DNA of 64,000 nucleotides from Candidatus Ribeiella danica (GCA_016717335.1 JADKFS010000002.1:620001-684000); one strand, 5' to 3'; shown: positions 33,852 through 42,460, counted from the first letter of the stretch. Translations and numbers: made by a program. The notes: a model not told the origin generated them from the letters alone.

Positions 33852-33924
33852 CCCCCTCTCCCCGTGGGAGAGGGGGTCTTGGCGGGTGCCAGAGTTTCGG
33901 CTGCGCCGAAACTCTGGCACCCGC
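33852..33924. repeat. Composite hairpin element, copy 2 (reversed order)
   Basis: The CCCCCTCTCCC/GGGAGAGGGGG hairpin (33852-33876) is followed by a perfect inverted repeat with 20 bp arms (33882-33901 and 33905-33924) and TGC loop. The gap 33816-34039 has no gene. Confidence 0.87.
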
Positions 33925-34039
33925 TAGATTTTACCCCCGCGCCCCTCATCTTCACCTCTTCACCTCTTCACCTGAAGCTGAAAGCACCCGCAGAATTCGT
34001 GGTAGACTACGGCAATAGCACACACTATGAGGATCACCT

Positions 34040-35101
34040 ATGACCCAACAGCCTGTTGACTTTCTCAAGCGCCTGCTGGCGACCCCCGGCCCGTCGGGCG
34101 ACGAGGCCGCCGCGGCGCGGCTCTGGCGCGAGTACGCCGGCGGCTTTGCCGACCGGGTGTGGGGCGACGTGCGCGGCAGCTCCTACGCCGTGCTCGAGGG
34201 CGGCGCGCCGCGCGTGCTGCTGGCCGGCCACATCGACGAGATTGGCGTGATGGTCACCTACGTCGACGACGAGGGCTTCCTGTCGTTCGCCGGCGTCGGC
34301 GGCTGGGACACGCAGGTGCTGGTCGGCCAGCGCGTGCGGCTGCTCGGCAAGGCCGGCGATGTGCTGGGCGTGATCGGCAAGAAGCCGATCCACCTGCTCA
34401 AGCCGGACGAGCGCGAGCGCGCCAGCCGGATCGACGATCTGTGGATCGACATCGGCGCGCGCGGGCGGGCCGAGGCCCAGGAGCGCGTGCGGGTCGGCAC
34501 CGTCGGGGTGATCGACGGGCCGGTGCACGAGCTGCCCAACCGGCGGATCGTCTCGCGCGGGCTCGACAACCGGATCGGCGCGTTCACCGTGGTCGAGGCG
34601 CTGCGGCTGCTGGCCGAGCAGCGGCCACAGGCCACCGTCGCGGCCGTGGCGACGGCGCAGGAGGAGGTCGGCGACTTCGTCGGCGCGCGCACGGCCGCGT
34701 TCAGCTTCGAGCCGCAGGCCGCGATCGTGGTGGACGTGACCTTCGCGACCGACCACCCCGACTCGAACAAGAAGCGCTACGGCGACGTGAGGCTCGGCGG
34801 CGGGCCGGTGATCGAGCGCGGCTCCTCGAACAGCCCGGTGGTCTACGAGATGCTGCTGGCGGTCGCCGAGCGCGAGGGCATCCCCTACAGCGTCTCGGTC
34901 AGCCCGAGCACGACCGGGACCGACGCGGACGGCATCCACCTGTCGCGCGGCGGCGTGGCCACCGCGGTGGTCTCGATCCCCAACCGCTACATGCACTCGC
35001 CCAGCGAGATGATCCAGCTCGACGATGTCGAGAACGCCGCCAGGCTGATCGCCGGGTTCGTGCGCGCGCTGTCGGCCGAGACTGATTTTATCCCTCGTTA
35101 G
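34040..35101 (+). CDS. M42-family aminopeptidase
   Basis: Zinc-dependent cytosolic aminopeptidase of the glutamyl aminopeptidase/FrvX group, 353 aa. Metal ligands can be placed: His in LLAGHIDEIG, Asp in SRGLDNRIGAF, the Glu pair in ATAQEEVGDF, Asp in VDVTFATDHPD, and His in PNRYMHSPSEM. The family start ATPGPSGDEAAAARLW is present. These enzymes form dodecamers and trim short peptides. No partner genes are adjacent. Confidence 0.94.
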   Translation: MTQQPVDFLKRLLATPGPSGDEAAAARLWREYAGGFADRVWGDVRGSSYAVLEGGAPRVLLAGHIDEIGVMVTYVDDEGFLSFAGVGGWDTQVLVGQRVRLLGKAGDVLGVIGKKPIHLLKPDERERASRIDDLWIDIGARGRAEAQERVRVGTVGVIDGPVHELPNRRIVSRGLDNRIGAFTVVEALRLLAEQRPQATVAAVATAQEEVGDFVGARTAAFSFEPQAAIVVDVTFATDHPDSNKKRYGDVRLGGGPVIERGSSNSPVVYEMLLAVAEREGIPYSVSVSPSTTGTDADGIHLSRGGVATAVVSIPNRYMHSPSEMIQLDDVENAARLIAGFVRALSAETDFIPR

Positions 35102-35105
35102 CGGG

Positions 35106-35518
35106 CTGTGTCTTTCCGGGGCGCTGCGCCCCGGCCCCGCCGGGGCGCGGCGGTTCAGGCGGCGCGGAACGTTTTCCGGGCTGCGCCCCGGCCCCCCCGG
35201 GGAACCCGCGCCGGTTCCCCCGGCCCCCCTCCGGCAAATCAGGCTGTCTCCATTTCAATGCCAGTGGCGGATGCCTCACACCATTCGAGCATGGCCTGTG
35301 CACATCCCGCCGCGTCTGGATTCAGCCGGGCATGCGCATCAAGCCTGGCACACAAGACAGCATTCCTTTTGGAGTCCAGGGGCGTAGCCCCGTCCGGGGG
35401 GCGGTGGGGGTGGGCCGCCACCCCCACCCGCGAGGGTACGGGGGGCGCGCAGCCCCCCGCAAGCGCTGGAGGTGCGACCGGCGCCCGCAGGGGCACGGGG
35501 GCGCGCAGCCCCCGGACA
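35106..35518 (+). repeat. GC-rich dispersed element, copy C
   Basis: The core reads CCCCTCCGGCAAATCAGG, ACATCCCGCCGCGTC, TGGATTCAGCCGGGCATGCG, CAGCATTCCTTTTGG and GTCCAGGGGCGTAGCCCC, then GGGGGCGCGCAGCCCCC hairpins. It fills the 420 bp between the M42 and VWA genes; no gene is seen. Confidence 0.87.
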
Positions 35519-35520
35519 GA

Positions 35521-36603
35521 TCAAAGAAGCGGATGCCACCGTAGCGAGAGCCCGACCGCCAGCGCCGCCAGGAGCGCGCCGAGCGCCGCAAACGCCACGC
35601 TGATCTCCATCGTCTCGTGGCGGGTGATCAGGTAGGTCGGGAGATTCTGGAACACGTCCTGCAGCTCGCCGGCGCTCTCGGCCGAGTAGTATGTGCCGCC
35701 GGTCAGGTCGGCGACGCGCTTGAGCGTCTCCTCGTCGATGCCCCTGCGAAACCCGCCGCCGCCACCGCCGCCGCCGCCGAACTGCCCGCCGCCGCCGCCA
35801 AACTGGCCGCCGTCGAGCGGGCCGCCGCCTAGAAGCTGCGGGCTACAGCGCGGAAAATCCGACCCCTCCGCGGTGCCGAAGCCGATCGTGTAGACGCGCA
35901 CGCCGCGGTCGACCGCCTGCTGCGCGGCGTCCGCCGGCTGCGGCCCGGCGTTGTTCGCGCCGTCGGTGAGCAGGACGATGATATCGGGCGCGTACGCCCC
36001 GCGCGGCACCGGCGTCGGCACGATCCCGGTCGAGCTGTCGGTCACGCTCGGCGCGACGCTCTTGTCGATCTCGGCGATCGCGTCCAGCGATCTGAGGATG
36101 CCGCTGCCGATCGCCGTCCTGCGCCCGGTGGTCAGGCTCTCGATCGCGGCCTCGAGCGCCTCCTGATCGGTCGTCGGCGGCACGATCACCTCCGCGAAGC
36201 CGGCGAACGCGACGATGCTGATCTGCGTGGTGGACCTCTGGCTCTGGATGAACGACAGCGCGGCGGCCTCGGCGGCCTCCAGGCGGCTGGGCTGAATGTC
36301 GGTCGAGCACATGCTGCGCGAGACATCGATCGCGAGGATGATCGTCGTCTGCCCGGTCGGCACGCTCACGATCGCCACCGGCCGGCTGAGCGCGAGCACC
36401 AGGCTCGCCAGCGCGAGCAGGAACAGCGCGAACGGCACATGGCGCCGCAGCCGCGACTGGTGCGCCAGCGCCTCGCGCACCAGCGCCAGGCTGGAGTAGC
36501 GCACCGCGAAGCGCCGCCGTCGCCGCAGCATCCACAGGTAGGCCGCGAGCAGCAGCGGCAGCAGTCCCAGCAGGAGCAGGTATCCCGGCCAGAGCAAGTC
36601 CAT
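35521..36603 (-). CDS. VWA-domain membrane protein (BatA-like), copy 2
   Basis: 360 aa with two N-terminal hydrophobic segments (YLLLLGLLPLLLAAYLW and PFALFLLALASLVLALS), a von Willebrand A domain (about 85-310) and a C-terminal membrane segment. The metal-binding MIDAS motif DVSRS is in LAIDVSRSMCSTD, and the second site is in VLLTDGANN. A glycine-rich insert GGGQFGGGGGGGGG lies late in the domain. It is the last gene of the moxR-DUF58-VWA-VWA operon. Such proteins act with MoxR ATPases in metal insertion or envelope complex assembly. Confidence 0.9.
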   Translation of the reverse strand: MDLLWPGYLLLLGLLPLLLAAYLWMLRRRRRFAVRYSSLALVREALAHQSRLRRHVPFALFLLALASLVLALSRPVAIVSVPTGQTTIILAIDVSRSMCSTDIQPSRLEAAEAAALSFIQSQRSTTQISIVAFAGFAEVIVPPTTDQEALEAAIESLTTGRRTAIGSGILRSLDAIAEIDKSVAPSVTDSSTGIVPTPVPRGAYAPDIIVLLTDGANNAGPQPADAAQQAVDRGVRVYTIGFGTAEGSDFPRCSPQLLGGGPLDGGQFGGGGGQFGGGGGGGGGFRRGIDEETLKRVADLTGGTYYSAESAGELQDVFQNLPTYLITRHETMEISVAFAALGALLAALAVGLSLRWHPLL

Positions 36604-36614
36604 CGGCTATCTCC

Positions 36615-36723
36615 ACGTCAGCCGTCAGGGTTCAGGGTTCAGGGTTCAGGGTTCAGGGTTCAGGGTTCAGGGTTCAGCGGTCAGGGTTCCGCGTTCAGCG
36701 TTCAGCGTTCAGCGTTCTGCCTT
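36615..36723. repeat. Heptamer-repeat tract (GGTTCAG) between the two VWA genes
   Basis: About eight exact GGTTCAG units followed by GTTCAGC variants. It interrupts an otherwise compact operon. Confidence 0.9.
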
Positions 36724-36731
36724 CCGCCTTC

Positions 36732-37733
36732 TTAGGGCAGTCGGCTGAGCCACAGCATCGAGCACAGCCCGCCGATCAGCAGCGCCAGGATGCCGGCGCC
36801 CGCGAACAGCGCCGTGACCTCGGTCTTCTCGGGCTTGACCACCAGCTGCAGGTCGAGATTCTCGTAGATCGCCTGTAGGTCCTGCTGGCTCGCGGCGCTG
36901 TAGTAGGAGCCCTCGGTGAGCTGCGCGATCTGCTGCAGCGCCGCCTCGTCGAGCTGCGTGTGGACGGTAAAGCCGTCGACGTGCAGCGTTGTGCCCGCCG
37001 CGCTGCCGATGCCGACCGCGTAGATGCGCACGCCCCGGTCGGCGGCCGCCTGCGCCGCGGCCAGCGGGTCGGGCGACTGGTTGTTCTCGCCGTCGGTGAG
37101 CAGGACGATCGCCGACGACGAATCGCTGCCCTTCGGCACGGGCGTCGGCGTCGTCGTCAGGTTGCTGTAGAGGCGCTGGTCCTGCCCGTCGTCAGCGGCG
37201 ATCGCCTTGAGCGAGGCGAGGATACCCTGGCCGAGCGAGGTGCCGCGCTGCGGCGTCAGGCGGTTGATCGAGGCGAGGATGGCATCCTGGTCGTTGGTCG
37301 GCGGCTGCACCGAGAAGCCGCCATCGCTGAAGGCGACGACGCCGATCTGCACGCTGCGCGGCTGGCGCTGCACGAAGTCGCGCGCGGCCGCCTTGGCCGC
37401 CTCCATCCGCGTCGGCTGCAGGTCGTCGGCCGCCATGCTGCCGGAGACGTCGAACGCCAGAATGACGGTGCCTTCGACCCGCGGCAGGCTGACGACCATC
37501 TGCGGGCGCGCCAGGCCGATCAGCAGGATCGTGAAGCCGACCAGGAACAGCGCCAGCGGGATGTGGCGGCGCGCGCCCAGCCGGCGCCCGGCGCCCGCCT
37601 GCACCAGCCCGAGGCTGCCGTAGCTCGCTATGAGCCGGCGCCGCCGCCGCAGCAGGCGGGCGTACAGCCCGACGCACAGCGGGATCAGCAGCAGCAGCAG
37701 TAGCATGACCGGCCAGATGAATGACATCAGCAT
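36732..37733 (-). CDS. VWA-domain membrane protein (BatA-like), copy 1
   Basis: 333 aa, same build as its neighbour: two N-terminal membrane segments, VWA domain with MIDAS DVSGS in LAFDVSGSMAADDLQ, a conserved Thr/Asp in VLLTDGENNQSP, and a C-terminal membrane segment (ALFAGAGILALLIGGLCSML). It lies downstream of DUF58 and moxR genes. The two VWA proteins are clearly paralogous and may form a heteromeric membrane complex. Confidence 0.91.
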   Translation of the reverse strand: MLMSFIWPVMLLLLLLIPLCVGLYARLLRRRRRLIASYGSLGLVQAGAGRRLGARRHIPLALFLVGFTILLIGLARPQMVVSLPRVEGTVILAFDVSGSMAADDLQPTRMEAAKAAARDFVQRQPRSVQIGVVAFSDGGFSVQPPTNDQDAILASINRLTPQRGTSLGQGILASLKAIAADDGQDQRLYSNLTTTPTPVPKGSDSSSAIVLLTDGENNQSPDPLAAAQAAADRGVRIYAVGIGSAAGTTLHVDGFTVHTQLDEAALQQIAQLTEGSYYSAASQQDLQAIYENLDLQLVVKPEKTEVTALFAGAGILALLIGGLCSMLWLSRLP

Positions 37734-37791
37734 TTACGATCTGCGATTTACGATTACGATTGCCGCCTTCGTATGACAGCCGGCTTTTCCT

Positions 37792-37866
37792 TCACCACAG
37801 AGGTGCAGAGAGCAGAGAGACGGGAGAGTACGACTTGCCCTCTGTGTCCTGCGTGTCTCCGCGGTG
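37792..37866. repeat. Imperfect inverted repeat in the operon gap
   Basis: CACCACAGAGG on the left faces CCTCTGTGTCC and CGCGGTG on the right. It resembles the element at 10570-10633. The 174 bp gap between DUF58 and VWA genes also has ATTTACG-type heptamers at 37735-37764. Confidence 0.6.
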
Positions 37867-37907
37867 AGCATCTCCCGACAAACCTTCATTGCGGCGGTCG
37901 CGCCCCA

Positions 37908-38807
37908 TCATTTCCGCCGCTGGCGACGCAGCGTCGCGAAGCGCACGAGCGCGCGCACCAGGTCCTCCTCGGTCGAGAGCGACAGCGCGTCGACGCCGGA
38001 GCGCTTGAACGCCTCGCCCAGCGCCGCCTCGCGCCGGCGCGCCGACTCCTGAAAGCGCTGGCGGAACTTCTTGTCGTGCGTGTCGACGTAGAGCTGCTCG
38101 CCGGTCTCGGAATCCTCCATGATGATCGGCCCGATGTCGGGCAGCTCGACCTCGCGCGGGTCCCACAGGCGGATCGCCAGCACCTCGTGGCGCTGGCTGA
38201 GCAGGCGCAGCGGGCGCTCCCAGCCCGGCGCGCTGATGAAGTCCGAGAGGATGAAGATCAGCGCGCGCCGCTTGACCGAGTGCAGCCCGGCTTCGAGCAG
38301 CGTGGAGAGGCTGGTGAACGGCGCCTTCGGCAGGCGCGGCTGCCTGAGCAGGTCGTTGACGATCCGCAGGACCTGGACCCGCCCGCCGCGCGCGGGGATG
38401 GTCCGCTCGACGCGGCCGCCGTAGAAGATCGCCCCGACGCGGTTGCCGTGGCGCGTGAGCAGCCGCGCCAGCGTCGTGACCAGGTCGATCAGCACCGTGC
38501 GCTTCAGGCTCTCCAGCGCGCCAAAGTCCATCGACGGGCTCAGGTCGAGCAGGAACCAGGCGGTGATCTCGCGATCCTCGGCGTACTGGCGCACGTAGGG
38601 CGTGTCCATTCGCGCGGTGACGTTCCAGTCGATGTAGCGAATGTCGTCCTCGGGCTGGTACTCGCGCAGATCGGCGAAATCGACCCCGTAGCCGTAGAAC
38701 AGGCTGCGATAGTCGCCCTGCAGCAGCCCGTCCAGCCGGCGAATGACATGCCAGTCGAGGCGCTGCAGGATGCGCTCAGGCGTTGCGGCGGAAGTTGGCG
38801 CGCTCAT
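37908..38807 (-). CDS. DUF58-domain protein
   Basis: 299 aa. The DUF58 core is visible as DFADLREYQPEDDIRYIDWN, then VRQYAEDREITAWFLLDLSP. DUF58 proteins have a VWA-like fold and are usual partners of MoxR ATPases. Its start overlaps the end of the moxR gene by 32 bp, so translation is probably coupled. No membrane segment is seen, so it should be a cytoplasmic or peripheral component linking MoxR to the membrane VWA proteins. Confidence 0.92.
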   Translation of the reverse strand: MSAPTSAATPERILQRLDWHVIRRLDGLLQGDYRSLFYGYGVDFADLREYQPEDDIRYIDWNVTARMDTPYVRQYAEDREITAWFLLDLSPSMDFGALESLKRTVLIDLVTTLARLLTRHGNRVGAIFYGGRVERTIPARGGRVQVLRIVNDLLRQPRLPKAPFTSLSTLLEAGLHSVKRRALIFILSDFISAPGWERPLRLLSQRHEVLAIRLWDPREVELPDIGPIIMEDSETGEQLYVDTHDKKFRQRFQESARRREAALGEAFKRSGVDALSLSTEEDLVRALVRFATLRRQRRK

Positions 38808-39786
38808 GTAACGGCACCTCCGGGGTCGGAATGCGCTCGAGGATGCGATTCAGCAAATCGTCGGCAGCCACGTTGTCCGAGAGCGCCTCGTACGAGAGCA
38901 CCAGGCGATGGCGCATCACGTCGAGCGCGAGGTCGCGCACGTCCTGCGGCAGCGCGTAGTCGCGCCCGCGCACGAAGGCGAGCGCGCGCGCGGCGAGGAT
39001 CAGGTTGATCGAGGCGCGCGGGCTGGCGCCGAACATGAGATAGTGCGCCACGTCCTTCACGCCGTGCTCGTTCGGCTTGCGCGTGGCGGTCACCATCCGC
39101 ACGGCGTACTCGATCAGCGCCGGGTCGACGTACACGCGGTCGGCATCCTGCTGCAGCTCGACCAACTGCTTGGTGCTCAGCACCTTCTGCACGGCCTGCA
39201 GCGCGCCGGTCATCCGCTCGACGATCACGAACTCCTCGGTCGCGCTGGGGTAGCCGACCAGCACTTTGAGCATGAAGCGGTCCACCTGGGCCTCGGGCAG
39301 CGCGTAGGTGCCCTCGGTCTCGATCGGGTTCTGGGTCGCCAGCACCAGGAACGGGCGCGGCACCGGAAACGTCTCGCGCCCGATCGTCACCTGGCGCTCC
39401 TGCATCACCTCGAGCAGCGCGCTCTGCACCTTGGCGGGGGCGCGGTTGATCTCATCCGCGAGCAGCAGGTTCGTGAACACCGGGCCGAGCGAGGTGTTGA
39501 ACTCGCCGGTCTTCTGGCTGTAGATCCGCGTGCCGACCAGATCGGCCGGGACGAGGTCGGGGGTGAACTGGATGCGCTTGAACTCGCCGCCGATCGCCTC
39601 GGCCAGCGTCTTGATCGCCATCGTCTTGGCCAGGCCGGGCACGCCCTCGACCAGGATGTGCCCGCGCGCCAGCAGCGCGACGACCAGCCGCTCCAGCAGG
39701 TGGTCCTGCCCGACGATCACCTTCTTCACCTCGTACAGCACCCGCTCCATCGACATCCCGTGATCGGGGTTCATACGTTGCTCCAT
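38776..39786 (-). CDS. MoxR-family AAA+ ATPase
   Basis: Chaperone-like ATPase of 336 aa, first gene of the operon. Walker A is in LVEGVPGLAKTMAIKTLAEA, Walker B is LLLADEINRAPAKVQSALLE, sensor 1 is FLVLATQNPIETEGTYALPE and the arginine-containing ARxLxFVRGRDY region is in the C-terminal lid. I chose ATG 39786 (MEQRMNPDHG) because CGGAGCG lies 6 nt upstream; the frame is open to 39882. MoxR proteins with DUF58 and VWA partners remodel or activate metalloenzymes and envelope complexes. The client is not evident. Confidence 0.95.
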   Translation of the reverse strand: MEQRMNPDHGMSMERVLYEVKKVIVGQDHLLERLVVALLARGHILVEGVPGLAKTMAIKTLAEAIGGEFKRIQFTPDLVPADLVGTRIYSQKTGEFNTSLGPVFTNLLLADEINRAPAKVQSALLEVMQERQVTIGRETFPVPRPFLVLATQNPIETEGTYALPEAQVDRFMLKVLVGYPSATEEFVIVERMTGALQAVQKVLSTKQLVELQQDADRVYVDPALIEYAVRMVTATRKPNEHGVKDVAHYLMFGASPRASINLILAARALAFVRGRDYALPQDVRDLALDVMRHRLVLSYEALSDNVAADDLLNRILERIPTPEVPLHERANFRRNA

Positions 39787-39819
39787 GCGCGCTCCGTTAT
39801 ATGGTAGTCGGCGGTAGGG

Positions 39820-39886
39820 GCGTTCAATTGAACGTCCGTACGGCTCGGCGGTGGGCGGTCGGCAGTTCAACTGAACGCACATACGC
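39820..39886. repeat. Palindromic repeats upstream of moxR
   Basis: GTTCAATTGAAC (near 39822) and GTTCAACTGAAC (near 39866) are perfect or near-perfect palindromes in similar flanks (GGCG-before, GTCCGTACGG or CACATACGCC after). They may be REP-like units or operators of the moxR operon. A relative is near 63243. Confidence 0.6.
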
Positions 39887-39937
39887 CAATCGGCAGTAAA
39901 CTACTGACTACTGCGTACTGAACTCTGACTACTCGCC

Positions 39938-40777
39938 TCAATACGGCGGCAGCCCGGCCGCGCCCCCGGCGACGGTGATCGGCACCGCGAAGCCAATGCC
40001 GATGAAGACATTCTGATCGGTCGGATTCACGAGCCCCGCGACGATGCCGATCACCTGGCCGCTCCGGTTGAGCAGCGGGCCGCCCGAGTTGCCGGGGTTC
40101 ACGGCGGCGTCGATCTGGATCAGGCCCTGCAGCCGCTGCTTGCCGTTCGGCGGCTCGAAGGATCGGTCGAAGCCGGAGATCACGCCCGCGCTCATCGAGC
40201 TGTACAGGCCGAGCGGGTTGCCGACGACGAACGCCTCGTCGCCGACGCGCATGGCATTCGGGTTGCCCAGCGTCGCCGGGAAGATCTGCGCCGGGGGCCG
40301 GCTCGCGCGCAGCACCGCGATATCGTTCTCGGGCTGCGTGGCCAGCACCTGCGCGCGCGACTCGCTACCGTCCGCGAACGTGAGCTGGATGTCCGATGCG
40401 CTCGCGACGACGTGCAGGCTCGTGAGGATGTCGCCGCGATCGTCGATCACGACGCCGCTGCCGAGGCCATGCGCGACCTCGCCGTCCTCGCCGGGGGCCT
40501 CCGTCTGGATGAGCACGAGCGAGGGCCGGATCGCCTGGTACACGCGCGCGGAGTAGGCCGGCGCGGGCGTGGCGGAGGCGAGCATCTGCGCGACCGTGTC
40601 GCCGACCTCGCGCGTCGTCAGCTGGGGCGGGCGGGGGACCAGCGCGGCGTACAGCAGGATCGCCAGCAGCGCGGCGAGCACGCCCGACGCGAACGGCGCG
40701 GCTGCGCGCGCCTGCGCGCGCAGCCGCCGCAGGCGCCGTCGCCACAGATCCGATCGTGAAGCAGGCGGTTCGCTCAT
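39938..40777 (-). CDS. Membrane-anchored trypsin-like serine protease (HtrA-like, no PDZ)
   Basis: 279 aa from ATG 40777 (GGAAACGAG upstream; the frame is open to 40966). One N-terminal membrane segment (FASGVLAALLAILLYAALVP, about residues 29-48) anchors it. The catalytic triad is clear: His in ILTSLHVVASA, Asp in PENDIAVLRAS, Ser in NPGNSGGPLLN. The protein ends right after the protease domain (GIGFAVPITV), so it lacks the PDZ domain of DegP/HtrA. It may degrade or process envelope proteins. It is upstream of the moxR operon on the same strand. Confidence 0.92.
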   Translation of the reverse strand: MSEPPASRSDLWRRRLRRLRAQARAAAPFASGVLAALLAILLYAALVPRPPQLTTREVGDTVAQMLASATPAPAYSARVYQAIRPSLVLIQTEAPGEDGEVAHGLGSGVVIDDRGDILTSLHVVASASDIQLTFADGSESRAQVLATQPENDIAVLRASRPPAQIFPATLGNPNAMRVGDEAFVVGNPLGLYSSMSAGVISGFDRSFEPPNGKQRLQGLIQIDAAVNPGNSGGPLLNRSGQVIGIVAGLVNPTDQNVFIGIGFAVPITVAGGAAGLPPY

Positions 40778-40926
40778 GCTCGTTTCCGCTTTCGAGAGTA
40801 AGCGACCTACGTTCAGATTGGAGTGGCTCGGCGGGAGGCGCTTGGAAGAGTTAACTATAGCACTTTTTTGCCGCGCCAAAAATGAGATAATGCTTAGAGG
40901 CGGATCGTGCCGGCAGCGGTCACTTT

Positions 40927-41306
40927 TCTCTGGGGCTTGCGCCCCCGCCCCCCGCCTGCTGCGCACCGATGGTCATCCCTTTCTTCCGGGGCGCTGCGCC
41001 CCCGGCCCCCCTCCGGCAAATGATGCCATCTCAGCTTCATGCATCGTGGCGGATGCCCAGCACCATTCCTCCGGACGAGTTCCATCCCGCCACGCCTGGA
41101 TTCAGCCGGGCATGCGCACCAGGCATCGCAACAGAGACAGCATTCCTTTTGGGGTCCAGGGGCGCAGCCCCGGCCGGGGGGCGGCGGGGGTGGCGGCCCA
41201 CCCCCGCCCGCGGGGGTACGGGGGGCGCGCAGCCCCCCGCTAGCACTCTGGGGCAAAGGCGCCCGCGGGGGTACGGGGGGCGCGCAGCCCCCGCACAAGC
41301 AGACCC
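40927..41306 (+). repeat. GC-rich dispersed element, copy D
   Basis: The core reads CCCCTCCGGCAAATGATGCC, TTCCATCCCGCCACGCC, TGGATTCAGCCGGGCATGCG, CAGCATTCCTTTTGGGG and TCCAGGGGCGCAGCCCC, with GCGCGCAGCCCCC hairpins after it. Between 40778 and 41460 no gene is seen besides this element. Confidence 0.88.
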
Positions 41307-41460
41307 TCCATCAAGCGGCGGAGATATGACAGGACATGCTTCCCGGCCCGATCGGGACGCCGCACTCATGACAGCGGGATTGTGCGCGTGGTATGCTCGC
41401 AGCATGGTATCGGCGGGCTACACGACATGGCGCCTTGCAGGAGCGGGCGGGGAGCAAGCG

Positions 41461-41718
41461 ATGATTCACGCACAGACAACCGGCAGCGCGCCGAGGCCAG
41501 GCCGACAGCGGCGCGCAGATCGCGTGGCAGCTGTGGGCGCGGCGCACCTGCTGCGCGCCCACGCCGCCGGCATCCTTCGGCTGCTGATTCTGGTCCTGGT
41601 GGGCCTGCTGTTCACGCTAGTGGGCTTGGTAGCGCTGACCGGCCGCGTGGAGATCGGCGTGCCGATCATCGGCGGGGTGCTGTTCATTGGCTTCAGCGCC
41701 GCGCAGTTTAGCCGCTGA
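41461..41718 (+). CDS. Small two-pass membrane protein of unknown function
   Basis: 85 aa with GGGGAGC upstream of ATG 41461. Two hydrophobic segments are visible: LRLLILVLVGLLFTLVGLVA and VGVPIIGGVLFIGFSAAQF-like (written from the sequence as VPIIGGVLFIGFSAA). The N-terminal 30 residues are basic and probably cytoplasmic. It sits between two copies of the dispersed element (copies D and E), so it could have been mobilised with them. I do not recognise a family. Confidence 0.6.
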   Translation: MIHAQTTGSAPRPGRQRRADRVAAVGAAHLLRAHAAGILRLLILVLVGLLFTLVGLVALTGRVEIGVPIIGGVLFIGFSAAQFSR

Positions 41719-41720
41719 GC

Positions 41721-41968
41721 AGGCGGGGGCCGGGGGCGCTGCGCCCCCCTCCGGCAAGAATGCCACCTCAGTTGCACGCTGGTGGCGCCCATTTTCTCTC
41801 CCGCCGCGCCTGTCCATCCCGCCGCGCGTGGATTCAGCCAAGCACTGGAAATGAGGCGGCATGGGGCTATTTTGGGGTCCAGGGGCGCACGCCCCGGCCG
41901 GGGGGTACGGGGGGCGCGTAGCCCCCCGGATAGGAGAGGGGGGTCTGGGGGCGCGCAGCCCCCGACAG
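41721..41968 (+). repeat. GC-rich dispersed element, copy E (shorter)
   Basis: The core reads CCCCTCCGGCAAGAATGCC, CATCCCGCCGCGCG, TGGATTCAGCCAAGCA and TTTTGGGGTCCAGGGGCGC, then GGGGGCGCGTAGCCCCC. It is in the same orientation as copy D. Confidence 0.85.
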
Positions 41969-42078
41969 AACAACAGCGCAGCGGAATTGCTTCCGCCACG
42001 CTGTGCCCGAGGGATACCATGATCGAGATTAGAAAGAGCAATAACTATGCCTCCCGATCGTGGCACGCAGGTTGCAAT

Positions 42079-42130
42079 ATCCTCCACAACAGATGCGAAA
42101 GCGCATCGTTGTGACGTAGTAGTGGAGGAT
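42079..42130 (+). promoter_or_regulatory. Leader structure masking the ribosome site of the GlsB-type gene
   Basis: A hairpin CACAAC-A-GATGCG, AAAG loop, CGCATC-GTTGTG (42085-42113) is closed by an outer stem ATCCTC (42079-42084) with GAGGAT (42125-42130). The outer stem, extendable to ATCCTCCAC/GTGGAGGAT, pairs with the GGAGG ribosome site at 42124-42128. Confidence 0.7.
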
Positions 42131-42133
42131 ACC

Positions 42134-42409
42134 ATGATCAACTTCATCATCTGGCTGCTGTTCGGGGCGCTGGTGGGCTGGCTGGCAAGCATCGTGATGC
42201 GCACGAACGCGCAGCAGGGGGCGCTGCTCAATATCGTCGTCGGCATCATCGGCGCCTTTCTGGGTGGCTTCTTGGCAAATGCCCTGGGCTTCGCCGGCTC
42301 GAACATCAACAACAGCGACTTCAGCCTGTCGGCGCTGGTGGTCTCGTTCTTCGGCGCCGTCATCCTGCTGGCGATCGTCAACCTGGTGCGGCGCGGCTCG
42401 GTGCGCTAA
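42134..42409 (+). CDS. GlsB/YeaQ/YmgE family stress-response membrane protein
   Basis: Small inner-membrane protein of 91 aa (formerly transglycosylase-associated). Three hydrophobic segments with the glycine-rich signature are visible: FIIWLLFGALVGWLASIVM, LLNIVVGIIGAFLGGFLAN and ALVVSFFGAVILLAIVNLV. TGGAGG lies 5 nt before ATG 42134. The family is linked to general stress in several bacteria. The ribosome site can be paired in a long leader hairpin, which suggests translational control. Confidence 0.9.
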   Translation: MINFIIWLLFGALVGWLASIVMRTNAQQGALLNIVVGIIGAFLGGFLANALGFAGSNINNSDFSLSALVVSFFGAVILLAIVNLVRRGSVR

Positions 42410-42431
42410 CACCACCGCCCGCTGGAAACGT

Positions 42432-42460
42432 AAGAGCCTCGGCAGCAATGCCGGGGCTCT
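42432..42460 (+). terminator. Terminator hairpin after the GlsB-type gene
   Basis: AGAGCCTCGGC and GCCGGGGCTCT arms around AGCAAT, 20 bp after the stop. No long T-run follows. Confidence 0.6.

Noticed and set aside
40927..41968. Composite transposon formed by element copies D and E around the small membrane protein gene
   Set aside because: No transposase, no clear target-site duplication and the two copies differ in length; kept only as a remark in the gene entry.
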